A stretch of 64,000 nucleotides of DNA from Psychroserpens sp. SPM9 (GCF_025153525.1 NZ_JANZNR010000005.1:62001-126000); one strand, 5' to 3'; positions 1 to 8,374 are shown, counted from the stretch's first letter. Translations and numbers: made by a program. The notes: a model not told the origin generated them from the letters alone.

Positions 1-29
1 GTGAATTGCACTGCGGTTCACTATCTTTG
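1..29 (+). promoter_or_regulatory. Promoter of the WYL regulator, with a flanking inverted repeat
   Basis: TATCTTTG at 22-29 matches the Bacteroidota -7 consensus TAnnTTTG exactly. The ATG of the regulator gene begins five bases after it, so the mRNA should be leaderless or nearly so. The arms GTGAA (1-5) and TTCAC (17-21) form an inverted repeat just upstream that could be an operator for autoregulation; this last point is inference. Confidence 0.5.
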
Positions 30-34
30 GTATT

Positions 35-727
35 ATGTCTCAACTCTCCAGACTCATATCCATATTAACCCTTTTGCGTTCTAAACGCTTACTAACCGCT
101 AGCGAATTATCCAGCAAATTCGATGTAAGTGTTCGAACCATTTACAGAGATATTAGAAAACTAGAAGAAGCTGGTGTTCCTGTAATAACCATAGAAGGCA
201 AAGGTTATTCATTAATGGAAGGTTATACGGTTGCGCCTGTTCAGTTTACCGAAAAACAAGCCAATGCTCTAATTACTGCACAGCACCTTGTTAATCAAAC
301 TAATGACTTGTCGTTTGCGACCGACTTTAAAGACGCAATGACAAAGATTAAATCGGTGTTTAGGACTTCAGTTCAAGAAAAAAGTGAGTTATTAAGCAGT
401 AAAATTTTTGTTTTTGATTCTAACTATGAGAACATTTCCAGCAACGCTCTTTCAGAAATACAAATAGCAATTACCAATTTTAATTATGTTGAAATCAGTT
501 ATAAAAAAATTAATGACGAACAGGTTTCATTCCGAAAAATAGAACCTTACGCATTCTACTCTACCCAACATAAATGGATTTTAATTGCCTGGTGCCATTT
601 ACGAAATGATTACCGAGCATTCAGAATTGATCGTGTTCAAAATTTTAAAATCCTAACTGAAACTTTTAAAGACCGAAAGTTTAACCTTCAAGATTACTTT
701 CAATCTTGTTCTTATGACGATAAATAA
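35..727 (+). CDS. HTH/WYL-domain transcriptional regulator (YafY family)
   Basis: DNA-binding regulator of 230 residues. An N-terminal winged HTH (HTH_11, about residues 5-60) holds the helix pair around SELSSKFDVSVRTIYRDIRKLE, followed by a linker and a WYL domain (about 135-220) with the typical AFRIDRV stretch near the C-terminus. WYL domains usually bind a small ligand or nucleic acid and modulate the HTH; the ligand here is unknown. The length is usual for the family. The start is supported by a perfect -7 box ending five bases upstream. The gene stands alone, so its target is not evident; self-control is possible given the inverted repeat upstream. Confidence 0.88.
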   Translation: MSQLSRLISILTLLRSKRLLTASELSSKFDVSVRTIYRDIRKLEEAGVPVITIEGKGYSLMEGYTVAPVQFTEKQANALITAQHLVNQTNDLSFATDFKDAMTKIKSVFRTSVQEKSELLSSKIFVFDSNYENISSNALSEIQIAITNFNYVEISYKKINDEQVSFRKIEPYAFYSTQHKWILIAWCHLRNDYRAFRIDRVQNFKILTETFKDRKFNLQDYFQSCSYDDK

Positions 728-837
728 ACGATTAAACTTTAGTTGCCAAAACCACACCCAAACTTGCGGTAAATGTTAAAATAATAAAAGTGTAGATTTC
801 AGGTATAATTACCTATAAATAGTACAGCATCACTATT

Positions 838-859
838 TAAATTTGAATGCATATCATTC
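838..859 (+). promoter_or_regulatory. Promoter -7 box with overlapping inverted repeat
   Basis: TAAATTTG at 838-845 matches TAnnTTTG. GAATG (845-849) and CATTC (855-859) form an inverted repeat over the expected transcription start, about 40 bases before the next gene. A second small inverted repeat, AGGTA/TACCT, lies at 801-814. No good -33 TTTG is visible. Confidence 0.4.
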
Positions 860-893
860 AATAAGACAAGGCCTTAACAAACAATTATTTTAG

Positions 894-1367
894 ATGAATT
901 CTGATGAAACTACTCTAAATCAAATTATTCAATTTCTTAACAGTATTCAAATTCGAGTTATTCCAACCCAGTTAAATGAGACTACATTTTTACCAGGATT
1001 ACAATTAAAAGGGCAATCGATTTTAATAGATAAAGACCGTCTAAAATATCCAGGAGACTTATTACACGAAGCTGGACATATTGCTGTTACCGAAGCTTCA
1101 CTAAGACCACTTATTGGCACTCCAGAAATGGACAACAATTGGCCAAATTTAGGTGATGAAATTGTGGCTATATTATGGTCGTATGCAGCTTTACGCCATT
1201 TAGATCTTGAGCCCAAAGTTGTATTTCACCCTCAAGGTTATAAGAATGCTTCTAACTGGTTTATAGAACAATTTACCAATGAGACTTATATGGGCTTACC
1301 GCTATTAAGCTGGATGGGACTTTGCAATACCGAAGACTTTCCTGTCATGAAACGCTGGCTTAGGTAA
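894..1367 (+). CDS. Small HExxH protein (putative zinc peptidase-like, unknown function)
   Basis: A 157-residue soluble protein with no signal peptide or membrane segment. It carries HEAGH at residues 58-62, the zinc-binding pattern of gluzincin-type metallopeptidases (as in ImmA/IrrE-like proteins), and a GDE triad about 27 residues later (E89) that could give the third metal ligand. The family is not recognised beyond this. The C-terminal half is rich in Trp and Leu. It stands alone between the WYL regulator and an NTF2-like secreted protein, separated by gaps of 166 and 69 bases, so the context gives no partner. It may be a peptidase or a metal-binding relic; activity is not proven by the motif alone. 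Confidence 0.7.
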   Translation: MNSDETTLNQIIQFLNSIQIRVIPTQLNETTFLPGLQLKGQSILIDKDRLKYPGDLLHEAGHIAVTEASLRPLIGTPEMDNNWPNLGDEIVAILWSYAALRHLDLEPKVVFHPQGYKNASNWFIEQFTNETYMGLPLLSWMGLCNTEDFPVMKRWLR

Positions 1368-1397
1368 AAAAATACGTAAATTAGACTTGTAATCATA

Positions 1398-1420
1398 TAA
1401 ACAGGACTTACATCTGTTTA
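1398..1420. promoter_or_regulatory. Inverted repeat upstream of the NTF2-like gene
   Basis: TAAACAG (1398-1404) and CTGTTTA (1414-1420) form a seven-base-pair inverted repeat with a nine-base loop, 16 bases before the next start codon. There is no following T tract, so it is more likely a 5' hairpin or protein site than a terminator. Confidence 0.3.
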
Positions 1421-1436
1421 CTTCAATACCAGAGCC

Positions 1437-1964
1437 ATGTACAAAAAACTGCTACTCTTATTTATAGGCCTTATGACATCCATTAACATTTGCGAGGCGC
1501 AATCTCTAAGAAACCTAAAAGAAATTAATACGGTCTGGAATCAATTTTACATAGCCTTCAATACTTTAAATCATCAAACGATGGCCTATATTCATTCGGA
1601 AGCGTTAATAAGAATTTCTGGCGGACGTACAATTATCGATTATCAAACCTATATTTCAAATTATAAAAATCAATTTCAAGCTGCCAAATCTGAAGGCACA
1701 ACTTATGACATTTCACTCCGTTTTTTTGAACGTATTAACACTAATACAACTGCAAGTGAACGTGGTGTTTACAGGTTAATCATCAACAAAGAAAAGCCTG
1801 ACGAACAAACTTATTACGGTCAATTTCATGTTATTATGAAAAAAGAAAATGGTGATTGGAAAATTACTATGGACTATGATTCTACCGAATTTGATACCAT
1901 TGATGAAAAATCCTATTTAAAAGCACACGCTATTACAGATTTTGAAGCGTTTTTAAAGCAGTAA
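1437..1964 (+). CDS. Secreted NTF2-like (DUF4440/SnoaL-type) protein
   Basis: A 175-residue exported protein. A signal peptide of about 21 residues ends near EAQS. The rest has the size and pattern of an NTF2-like cone fold: an N-terminal helix with WNQFYIAFNTLN, then alternating strands ending in GDWKITMDYDS. Enzymes and ligand-binding proteins share this fold, so no reaction can be assigned. Only one base separates its stop from the next gene (MOSC protein), so the two are probably co-transcribed, although no functional link is obvious. Confidence 0.7.
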   Translation: MYKKLLLLFIGLMTSINICEAQSLRNLKEINTVWNQFYIAFNTLNHQTMAYIHSEALIRISGGRTIIDYQTYISNYKNQFQAAKSEGTTYDISLRFFERINTNTTASERGVYRLIINKEKPDEQTYYGQFHVIMKKENGDWKITMDYDSTEFDTIDEKSYLKAHAITDFEAFLKQ

Positions 1965-1965
1965 A

Positions 1966-2598
1966 ATGAAAATTATTTCTACGAATATAGCCCAACCTCA
2001 AAGCTTTATATGGCAAGGAAAAGAAGTCACAACTGGCATTTACAAAAAACCAGTTAATACAAGCATTCATTTGAAAAAGGAAGCTGTTAAAGGCGACGAA
2101 GTTTCCGACAGGAAAGTTCATGGTGGCGAATTTAAAGCCTGCTATTTGTTTTCATCTGACCAATATCCGTATTGGAAAAATCTGTATCCAGACTTAGATT
2201 GGACTTTCGGTATGCTTGGCGAAAATCTCACTGTTGAAGGTTTAAATGAAAAAACACTTTATATTGGCGACATCTATAAAGTAGGAAATGCTTTAGTACA
2301 AATCACTCAACCCAGAGAACCTTGTTTTAAATTTGGCGTAAAATTTGGAACTCAAAATGTTCTAAAACAATTTATTCAACAGGGCTATCCGGGCACTTAT
2401 GTTCGTGTTTTAAAAGAAGGCACAGTTACAACTGGAGATATTTTTCAGTTGGCTGAAAAAGCCACAGACAGCATCACGATTTGGGATTTTTTTCAGTTAT
2501 TATATGCTGAAAACAAAAATAAAGCACATATCAAGTCTATCTTAGACAATGACGCCTTACCACAACGAAAACGTGAGCGCCTTCAAAGATTTTTATAA
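1966..2598 (+). CDS. MOSC domain-containing protein (YiiM-like)
   Basis: A 210-residue cytoplasmic protein of the MOSC superfamily, which handles molybdenum-cofactor sulfur or reduces N-hydroxylated compounds (YiiM in E. coli). Visible landmarks are the RKVHGGEFKACYLFSSDQYPYW block (about 50-70), the GMLGENLTVEGL block (about 83-94), and QPREPCFKFGVKFG (about 117-130), which contains the conserved Cys thought to bind the cofactor sulfur. The C-terminal tail of about 45 residues resembles the extra YiiM-type domain. It begins one base after the NTF2-like gene. Family assignment is firm; the substrate is not. Confidence 0.87.
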   Translation: MKIISTNIAQPQSFIWQGKEVTTGIYKKPVNTSIHLKKEAVKGDEVSDRKVHGGEFKACYLFSSDQYPYWKNLYPDLDWTFGMLGENLTVEGLNEKTLYIGDIYKVGNALVQITQPREPCFKFGVKFGTQNVLKQFIQQGYPGTYVRVLKEGTVTTGDIFQLAEKATDSITIWDFFQLLYAENKNKAHIKSILDNDALPQRKRERLQRFL

Positions 2599-2701
2599 AA
2601 GTAACTATTTTTTTGAACCAAAGGACACATTTGATCGTATTGACATAGACAACGAACTTCCTATAAAATTCTTAAAAAACAACCCTAATAACGTTGTATG
2701 A
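2549..2701 (+). CDS. Possible small ORF of 50 residues overlapping the MOSC gene end
   Basis: In the frame one base after that of the MOSC gene, an ATG at 2549 opens 50 codons ending in TGA at 2699-2701. The first 50 bases overlap the end of the MOSC gene. The peptide is acidic to neutral, with FEPKDTFDRIDIDNELP in the middle, which looks more like protein than random AT-rich translation, but I recognise no family. It may be a real small gene, the remnant of a longer one, or chance. Confidence 0.22.
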   Translation: MTPYHNENVSAFKDFYKSNYFFEPKDTFDRIDIDNELPIKFLKNNPNNVV

Positions 2702-2762
2702 AGACGCCTAAAACTATCGAGCGAATTAGGTGTTTCATAAAAAATGTGTCAGTAAAATACCA

Positions 2763-2770
2763 TACCTTTG
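2763..2770 (+). promoter_or_regulatory. Promoter -7 box of the DEAD-box helicase
   Basis: TACCTTTG matches TAnnTTTG and lies 16 bases before the ATG at 2787. Because it falls inside a longer open frame that begins at 2730, it argues that the helicase starts at 2787 and not at 2730. Confidence 0.55.
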
Positions 2771-2786
2771 CTTTAAACTATCAGGC

Positions 2787-4022
2787 ATGTCATTTAAAGA
2801 TTTAAAACTCAACAAACCTATTTTAAGAGCTGTTGCCGAAGCGGGTTATGATAACCCAACTTTGGTCCAAGAACAAACCATTCCTTTGGTATTAGAACGC
2901 AAGGATGTCATCACCTCAGCTCAAACAGGAACTGGTAAAACGGCTGCCTTTGCCTTACCAATCTTACAGTTGTTATTTGACAAGCAAGATGCACCAAAAA
3001 AAGGCAAAAAAATTAAAGCGCTTGTTGTAAGTCCGACACGTGAATTAGCCCTTCAAATTTCAAAAAATTTTTCGACCTACGCCACCTATACCAATTTAAG
3101 AACAGCCGTAATTTATGGCGGCACCTCTATAGAACCACAAAAGGACATTCTTACTAAAGGTGTCGATATTTTAGTTGCCACGCCAGGTCGGTTACTGGAT
3201 CTTCACAAACAAGACGTTGTCAACTTAGATTATGTAGAAATTTTTGTTTTAGATGAAGCCGATTTAATGTTAGACATGGGCTTTATTGATGATGTCAAAA
3301 AAATAGAACGTTTATGCCCTGAAACGAAGCAAACACTTTTGTTTTCGGCAACTATGCCTTTTAAAGTTGAACAACTCGCTAACTCCATTTTAAAGAATCC
3401 TGAACGCATTGAAGTCACGCCAACATCATCTGCTGCAAAAAATGTAAGTCAGGTGCTATACTACGTCCCAAAACGCAATAAAATTGAGCTCTGTTTACAT
3501 TTACTTCGGAATACTATAAAAGGAAGCATTCTCATATTTAGACGTACTAAATTTGGTGTTGATAAACTAGAACAAACACTCACCAAAAACGGTTATAAAG
3601 CCGAGCGTTTACATGGTGATCGCACGCAAAATGAACGTCAGAATGCGCTGGCCGATTTTAAACGCGGAAAAGTTAATATTCTTATTGCTACCGATGTTGC
3701 TGCACGTGGTATTGATATTAATGAGTTGGACGCTGTTATCAATTTCGACCTACCAAACGTCCCTGAAACTTATGTACATCGTATTGGTAGAACAGGTCGT
3801 GCTGGCGAATTTGGGCATTCGTATTCCTTTTGTTCTGCCGATGAAAAAGCCTACATTAAAACCATTCAGCAGTTAATCAATGTTCAAATTCCTGTCGAAG
3901 AAAATCATCCCTATCCTTTAGACCCTAAGGCCAAACCCATTGTTCATAAGAAAAAAGGCAGCAAATATAAAAAAGGTCGAAAAGGCGAAGGTTCTAAAAA
4001 GAAGAAAAAACGCTGGTATTAA
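2787..4022 (+). CDS. DEAD-box ATP-dependent RNA helicase
   Basis: RNA helicase of 411 residues from the chosen start. All family motifs are present in order: Q motif (PTLVQEQTIPL), motif I AQTGTGKT, Ia PTRELALQ, GG, TPGR, II DEAD, III SAT, then in the second RecA domain LIFRRTK, the ATDVAARGID block and VI HRIGRTGRAG. A strongly basic tail (KKKGSKYKKGRKG and on) probably adds RNA affinity, as in RhlE-like and cold-shock helicases. The start at 2787 begins MSFKDLKL, as is typical for the family, and has a promoter box just upstream; the open frame back to 2730 would contain that promoter. The gene is monocistronic and convergent with the next one. Likely roles are ribosome assembly or mRNA decay. 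Confidence 0.95.
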   Translation: MSFKDLKLNKPILRAVAEAGYDNPTLVQEQTIPLVLERKDVITSAQTGTGKTAAFALPILQLLFDKQDAPKKGKKIKALVVSPTRELALQISKNFSTYATYTNLRTAVIYGGTSIEPQKDILTKGVDILVATPGRLLDLHKQDVVNLDYVEIFVLDEADLMLDMGFIDDVKKIERLCPETKQTLLFSATMPFKVEQLANSILKNPERIEVTPTSSAAKNVSQVLYYVPKRNKIELCLHLLRNTIKGSILIFRRTKFGVDKLEQTLTKNGYKAERLHGDRTQNERQNALADFKRGKVNILIATDVAARGIDINELDAVINFDLPNVPETYVHRIGRTGRAGEFGHSYSFCSADEKAYIKTIQQLINVQIPVEENHPYPLDPKAKPIVHKKKGSKYKKGRKGEGSKKKKKRWY

Positions 4023-4100
4023 TGTGGACTTTCCGAAGGCATACTCTAAAAAATCTTAGGATTAATTAAAGTATAAAATCAGCCTAATATCTAAACGATA

Positions 4101-4718
4101 CTATTCAAATTCAATCTCTATAAGATAGTAGTTTGGGATATTGAAAGCGGTTCCCCAATCTTCAGGTTTATGTGTACTTCCTGAAACGTCACAGTACTTT
4201 TTCCAGCCAGTGTCTTTATCAATATAAGGTAAAAAGTAACCCATAATATAAGTCGCTTTATTTAGGTCAATAGGCATAGGTTCAGACGTTTTTAAAAAGT
4301 CATGTAAAGCATAGTTATCGTTTGCCGCTTTTATAGGATATAACCTTGGCGTCGAAAACCGGTCGAACATAAAGTTCATTTTAATGGTATTATTCACCTG
4401 CGTTTTTACATAGTATTTAAATTCGAAAATTGTGTCGTTAACCGCTGGAGTATACTCATATTTAGCGCTATCTATTATCGTATCTGTTTGAGCCAGACTA
4501 CCATTGGTATATTCTTTAACTAAAAGTCGGTAATTTTTAGCTTTTAAATCTGCACCAGTAAAAGTAAGTTTTATAGTTTCAATCTCTTGAAACCTCAGTA
4601 GACTATGAATTTCTTCATGATCAGAACCATATTTAGTTTGCAATTTGATGTTACTTTTTTGCGCGTTTAGTGTGCTGAAGCACGTAAGTGCGACAGCTAA
4701 TAAAATTAAATTTCTCAT
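4101..4718 (-). CDS. Exported protein of unknown function in an ECF sigma operon
   Basis: A 205-residue protein with a signal peptide of about 19 residues (ends at LNAQ). No family is recognised. The middle looks beta-rich and the C-terminal part contains several Trp and Tyr residues (GWKKYCDVSG, EDWGTAFNIPNYYLIEIEFE). It is the last gene of a four-gene minus-strand unit: sigma factor, membrane protein, DUF4097-like protein, then this gene five bases downstream. It probably acts in the periplasm or outer envelope together with the preceding exported protein. Confidence 0.65.
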   Translation of the reverse strand: MRNLILLAVALTCFSTLNAQKSNIKLQTKYGSDHEEIHSLLRFQEIETIKLTFTGADLKAKNYRLLVKEYTNGSLAQTDTIIDSAKYEYTPAVNDTIFEFKYYVKTQVNNTIKMNFMFDRFSTPRLYPIKAANDNYALHDFLKTSEPMPIDLNKATYIMGYFLPYIDKDTGWKKYCDVSGSTHKPEDWGTAFNIPNYYLIEIEFE

Positions 4719-4723
4719 GTTAT

Positions 4724-5896
4724 TTATGGCTTTGGTTTGGTGAATGTATCGTTATGAGTAAAGAGAATCCCACGAACTAAATCAAAATTAATAGCTCCAG
4801 AAAAGTGACCAACACCTTGGGCTTTGCGTTCCATCATATTAAATTTCTGATCTGTTTTTGTAGGCTGCATGGTGACAGCGATATTTTCAAATTGATTGAC
4901 CGTATTATTACCAACAACTTTTAAAGAAAAGTCATAATGTTCAGGATAGAAAAAGTGAATTTTTGAATATTCTGAAAACAAATCAAATCGATTAAAATTT
5001 TTAGACCAATTATAAAACCAGTACTCGCCATTAAAATCGGTTATCGTCACTTGATCCTGAATTTCTCCAATTTCAATTTTAGCAAACTCTGATGTGATTT
5101 CAGCATTTTGAACGCTTCCAATAATACCTCCAGTTATATTATCGAATGTATAGTTTCCGCCAGAAAGCCCTTTTACTTTAAAATCGGCTTGCTTAACCAT
5201 AAATCTATTGTACGTATTACTTAGGTATTGCCCTTGAAAGCTGCCTTGTTTTAAATTGAGAGAAATCTCGTTAGTCATATCTTTCAAAAGCGAAATTTGT
5301 GCTTGCTTACCAATAATTTTAACCTTGACATAAGCTGGTAATTTTATCACGAATTTGCTTTTATACATTTTAACTTTCTTAAAATCGATATCTTTCTTTT
5401 CACCATTTTTACTCAAAAGTTTCAGACTTTTAAAAATGGCCTGCTTTACTTTTTGTCCAGAAATCTCACTAATTAGTGAATCTTTAGATTTTCTATGAAT
5501 GGTGTCATTAGTTGTTTCAGAAAAAACACTAAAAACATCATCTGCAAAAGTTAAACCCAAAGGCGCTTCCAATTCGTAAGCTATTTCAGATACATTAGCC
5601 AAACTCGTTGCCTTGAGCATTAGAGTATTGTCATACATATTTGCTTCAACATTAATATCGTCAATAAATCGCTGTACATCCTTTTTGGAATAATTGTTAA
5701 ACTCGATAGTATAATTCATATGAATTTTACCATCTGTAGATTCGTCGATTGCTACAGTCGTATTTTCAAAATTTAATATCACAGTGGTGTTTGTATCTGC
5801 TGAAAACACTTCAGAGTAAACCGTTTTTTTCTGTGCAAAAAGTGATCCTGATGTGATGAGTATCAGTATCCAGATTTTAAATGCTAATCGTTTCAT
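4724..5896 (-). CDS. Exported DUF4097-like (adhesin/head-GIN-like) beta-repeat protein
   Basis: A 390-residue protein with a signal peptide of about 21 residues (ends LFAQ). The body has repeated short strands with regular polar and hydrophobic alternation (for instance ITDFNGEYWFYNWSK and KIHFFYPEHYDFSLKV), in the manner of DUF4097/head-GIN domains, which form right-handed beta solenoids on the outside of the inner membrane. This is a pattern judgement, not a clear family hit. Its start overlaps the end of the preceding anti-sigma-like gene by 20 bases, so the two are translationally coupled. Proteins of this type often sit next to ECF sigma or stress regulators and sense envelope state. Confidence 0.62.
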   Translation of the reverse strand: MKRLAFKIWILILITSGSLFAQKKTVYSEVFSADTNTTVILNFENTTVAIDESTDGKIHMNYTIEFNNYSKKDVQRFIDDINVEANMYDNTLMLKATSLANVSEIAYELEAPLGLTFADDVFSVFSETTNDTIHRKSKDSLISEISGQKVKQAIFKSLKLLSKNGEKKDIDFKKVKMYKSKFVIKLPAYVKVKIIGKQAQISLLKDMTNEISLNLKQGSFQGQYLSNTYNRFMVKQADFKVKGLSGGNYTFDNITGGIIGSVQNAEITSEFAKIEIGEIQDQVTITDFNGEYWFYNWSKNFNRFDLFSEYSKIHFFYPEHYDFSLKVVGNNTVNQFENIAVTMQPTKTDQKFNMMERKAQGVGHFSGAINFDLVRGILFTHNDTFTKPKP

Positions 5897-6416
5897 ACTG
5901 TTCGTTTTTTTGATTTAATAACTTGATATGTTCTTGAATATCTTTTAACAATTGTAATCGAGTTTTAAGGTTATCAACTAAAGATTCTATAACCTGAATA
6001 TTATTATTATCCAGCTTAAACTGCTTAGAAATCTCTTGGTAATCCTGATCTAAACCATCGAGTTTAACTCTATAGCGTTTTACTAATTTTTCGTCGTTAG
6101 CCACTTTAATAAAACGTTCCCACTCGGCATCAATGTTAGCTAAATACTGTTTCTCAATAGCGTCAATTTGAGTCTCTATTGGTGTTTCTTCTACAACTGT
6201 ATTTACGGTCTCTGTTTTAGAAAACAAAACCACAGCTAGAGCTACAAACAAAACCACCATAGCCGCCACTTTAAAGAGATAATTAGTGTTTAATTTAGAG
6301 GTTCGTCGTGGTCGATTCGCTTTGAGTTGCTCGTAAAATTCTTGGCGATGTTGCTCTGGCAATGTTTTTCCAGAGAGGTCATCATCTTTAAATAAGTCTC
6401 TAATATCTTGCTTCAT
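5877..6416 (-). CDS. Putative anti-sigma factor, single-pass membrane protein
   Basis: A 179-residue protein with a cytoplasmic N-terminal part of about 45 residues (MKQDIRDLFKDDDLSGKTLP), one membrane segment at about 49-66 (VAAMVVLFVALAVVLF), and a periplasmic, helical, probably coiled-coil part. This topology, and its 17-base overlap with the sigma gene upstream, make it the likely anti-sigma factor. It has no recognisable zinc-type ASD motif (HxxxCxxC), so it belongs to the unnamed flavobacterial group. The periplasmic coil probably senses the signal; what the signal is cannot be read from the sequence. Confidence 0.72.
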   Translation of the reverse strand: MKQDIRDLFKDDDLSGKTLPEQHRQEFYEQLKANRPRRTSKLNTNYLFKVAAMVVLFVALAVVLFSKTETVNTVVEETPIETQIDAIEKQYLANIDAEWERFIKVANDEKLVKRYRVKLDGLDQDYQEISKQFKLDNNNIQVIESLVDNLKTRLQLLKDIQEHIKLLNQKNEQYETISI

Positions 6417-6969
6417 TGTAATGTGTTTTTAAAAAGTCGCGTAATTGTAATCGGCCGCGTCTTAAATGTGTTCTTGAGGTTTGTACAGGAATTTCTAATA
6501 TGCCCGAAATCTCTTTATGGTCATAGCCTTCAATCAAATAGAGTTTTACAACAATTTTATACTTACTTGGCAATTTTTCAATGGCATCTAAAATTTGTTG
6601 TTTGGTAATTTCGGCATCAAAATCCCAATTATTAGCATCGGTTTCCATCGTCAAATTGTAAACATCAGAATCTTCAAATAGCAAACGTTTCTTTTTCAGC
6701 TCGTCGATACAATGATTAATTACAATCCGTTTTAACCATACACCAAATGTGAAGTTTTCAGTAAAATGGTCAATCTTATGAAACGCTTTTATAAAACTTT
6801 CCTGCATCGCATCTTTAGCATCTTCATCATTTAAATACCTGCAAGCAATACGATACATCGCTTCACAATACAAATCATAAATTTGCATCATCGCCTTATC
6901 GTCTCCTTTCTTGCAACGTTGTATTAAAATAGTTTGCGTTTTAGGCATCTGGTTTTGGTTAGTATTCAC
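6400..6969 (-). CDS. RNA polymerase ECF sigma-70 factor
   Basis: A 189-residue ECF sigma factor. Region 2 (about 25-95) contains the MQESFIKAFHKIDHFTENFTFGVWLKRI stretch that contacts core RNA polymerase and the -10 element; region 4 (about 128-180) ends with the HTH DHKEISGILEIPVQTSRTHLRRGR. No extra C-terminal domain. It is the first gene of the minus-strand unit 6969 to 4101 with an anti-sigma-like membrane protein and two exported proteins, so this module probably controls an envelope response and its own transcription. An alternative ATG seven codons in would leave all domains intact. Confidence 0.93.
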   Translation of the reverse strand: MNTNQNQMPKTQTILIQRCKKGDDKAMMQIYDLYCEAMYRIACRYLNDEDAKDAMQESFIKAFHKIDHFTENFTFGVWLKRIVINHCIDELKKKRLLFEDSDVYNLTMETDANNWDFDAEITKQQILDAIEKLPSKYKIVVKLYLIEGYDHKEISGILEIPVQTSRTHLRRGRLQLRDFLKTHYNEARY

Positions 6970-7057
6970 TATTAATAACGATAGAAATTCTCCAGCGTTT
7001 CAAAATTCTTATTTTTTTTGATAAAAGTGATTATCTTTAATCACAAAACCCAACTAA

Positions 7058-8374
7058 ATGAGTCAAGATTACAATAATCCAGCTTTTAAAAAATTATTAC
7101 AAAAGCTTCAGGAAGAAAGTTGGCAGTTAGAATTACTTATTTCTGGTTTTGCCATCTTTGGTTTATTTCAGGCTGCTGGCCCATTAAGTATTGCTGCTCA
7201 AGAAGCGAGAAATAACGAACAAATTTTCATATTTATCATTCTTATTGTAGCTTCAGTCTCATGCTATATCTTACTATTTAACCTTCTATTACATGTCATT
7301 TTACGTGGCTTATGGATTGGCGCTTTAGGACTGCGATATGTCTCTGGAGATATTGATTATGAAGAACTAAAATACAGTCCGAAATTCACAAAATATCTCA
7401 AAAAAAAGATTGGTTCTTTTGATCGTTATATAGGAAACTTAGAAAATTATTGCAGTATTATTTTTGCGATATCCTTTTTACTTATTTTTTATGTTATTGC
7501 CTTTACCTTAACTATTGCCTCAATAGCTTTAATCGCTTTTTATCTTATTGATAGTGACAATGGTTTTCTTACAATTATTGGTTTTATACTGGTCGTTTTT
7601 ATTGTCTTCGGAATGCTATTTACATTCTTTGACTTTATCACACAAGGCTGGTTGAAAAAGAAGAAATGGACCTCTGCACTTTATTTTCCGGTGTACTGGG
7701 TGTTTAGTTTTATTACCCTTTCTTTTTTGTATCGACCTCTCGTTTATAATTTTCTAGACAATAAATTTGGTCGCAGAATTAGCTTTGTTTTAGTACCTCT
7801 ATACTTTATGATTCTTATCGGAACCAGTTTCAAATACGAAAAATCAAACTATATAACCTTAGGAACAGCTTCGGATGAATTTAGAGCCAACATCTCCAAT
7901 TATGAGGATTTATTAGATAAAAGCAAAGGTCAGTTTATTAGAGATGCTGCGATTCCCTCTAAAGTTATTACTGATAAATTCCTAAAAGTGTTTGTCGTTT
8001 ATAATGAAAGTACTGAAGATATTATTTTCGATTTTAAACCCGAATTAGAACCCGCGAAGGATTTACGCGGATTAGGATCTGACATCAGTTTTGAAAATGA
8101 TTTTAAAGCCTCACTAATTCGTGATAGTCTGAGGCCCTTATACATTAAAACACTTAACAGCATCTACATTTTTAAAATAGATTCTTTACGATTAGACTCA
8201 GAATTTGTAATTAGTGAAAGTAAAACTGGTCAGTTTGGATTTGAAACGTATTTGGATTTAAAAGAAATCTCTAACGGAAAACATCTTTTAAACGTTTACA
8301 GAAAGTGGCTTAGAAATAAAGACACCTTATATACTAAGCGCGCTACCATCCCATTTTGGCTTTTTAAAGACTAA
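7058..8374 (+). CDS. Large integral membrane protein of unknown function
   Basis: A 438-residue protein with a membrane-rich N-terminal half. At least five or six hydrophobic segments can be seen, near residues 25-45, 55-85, 130-175, 175-205, 215-235 and 245-265, followed by a soluble region of about 165 residues at the C-terminus. I do not recognise the family. It lies alone between two sigma modules; its stop codon overlaps that of the convergent gene by four bases (CTAA at 8371-8374). The C-terminal part may be periplasmic or cytoplasmic; the loops do not settle it. Confidence 0.75.
   Translation: MSQDYNNPAFKKLLQKLQEESWQLELLISGFAIFGLFQAAGPLSIAAQEARNNEQIFIFIILIVASVSCYILLFNLLLHVILRGLWIGALGLRYVSGDIDYEELKYSPKFTKYLKKKIGSFDRYIGNLENYCSIIFAISFLLIFYVIAFTLTIASIALIAFYLIDSDNGFLTIIGFILVVFIVFGMLFTFFDFITQGWLKKKKWTSALYFPVYWVFSFITLSFLYRPLVYNFLDNKFGRRISFVLVPLYFMILIGTSFKYEKSNYITLGTASDEFRANISNYEDLLDKSKGQFIRDAAIPSKVITDKFLKVFVVYNESTEDIIFDFKPELEPAKDLRGLGSDISFENDFKASLIRDSLRPLYIKTLNSIYIFKIDSLRLDSEFVISESKTGQFGFETYLDLKEISNGKHLLNVYRKWLRNKDTLYTKRATIPFWLFKD

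Noticed and set aside
2730-2786. Upstream extension of the DEAD-box helicase frame
   Set aside because: A perfect -7 box lies within it and the family usually starts at MSFKDL, so the ATG at 2787 was chosen.
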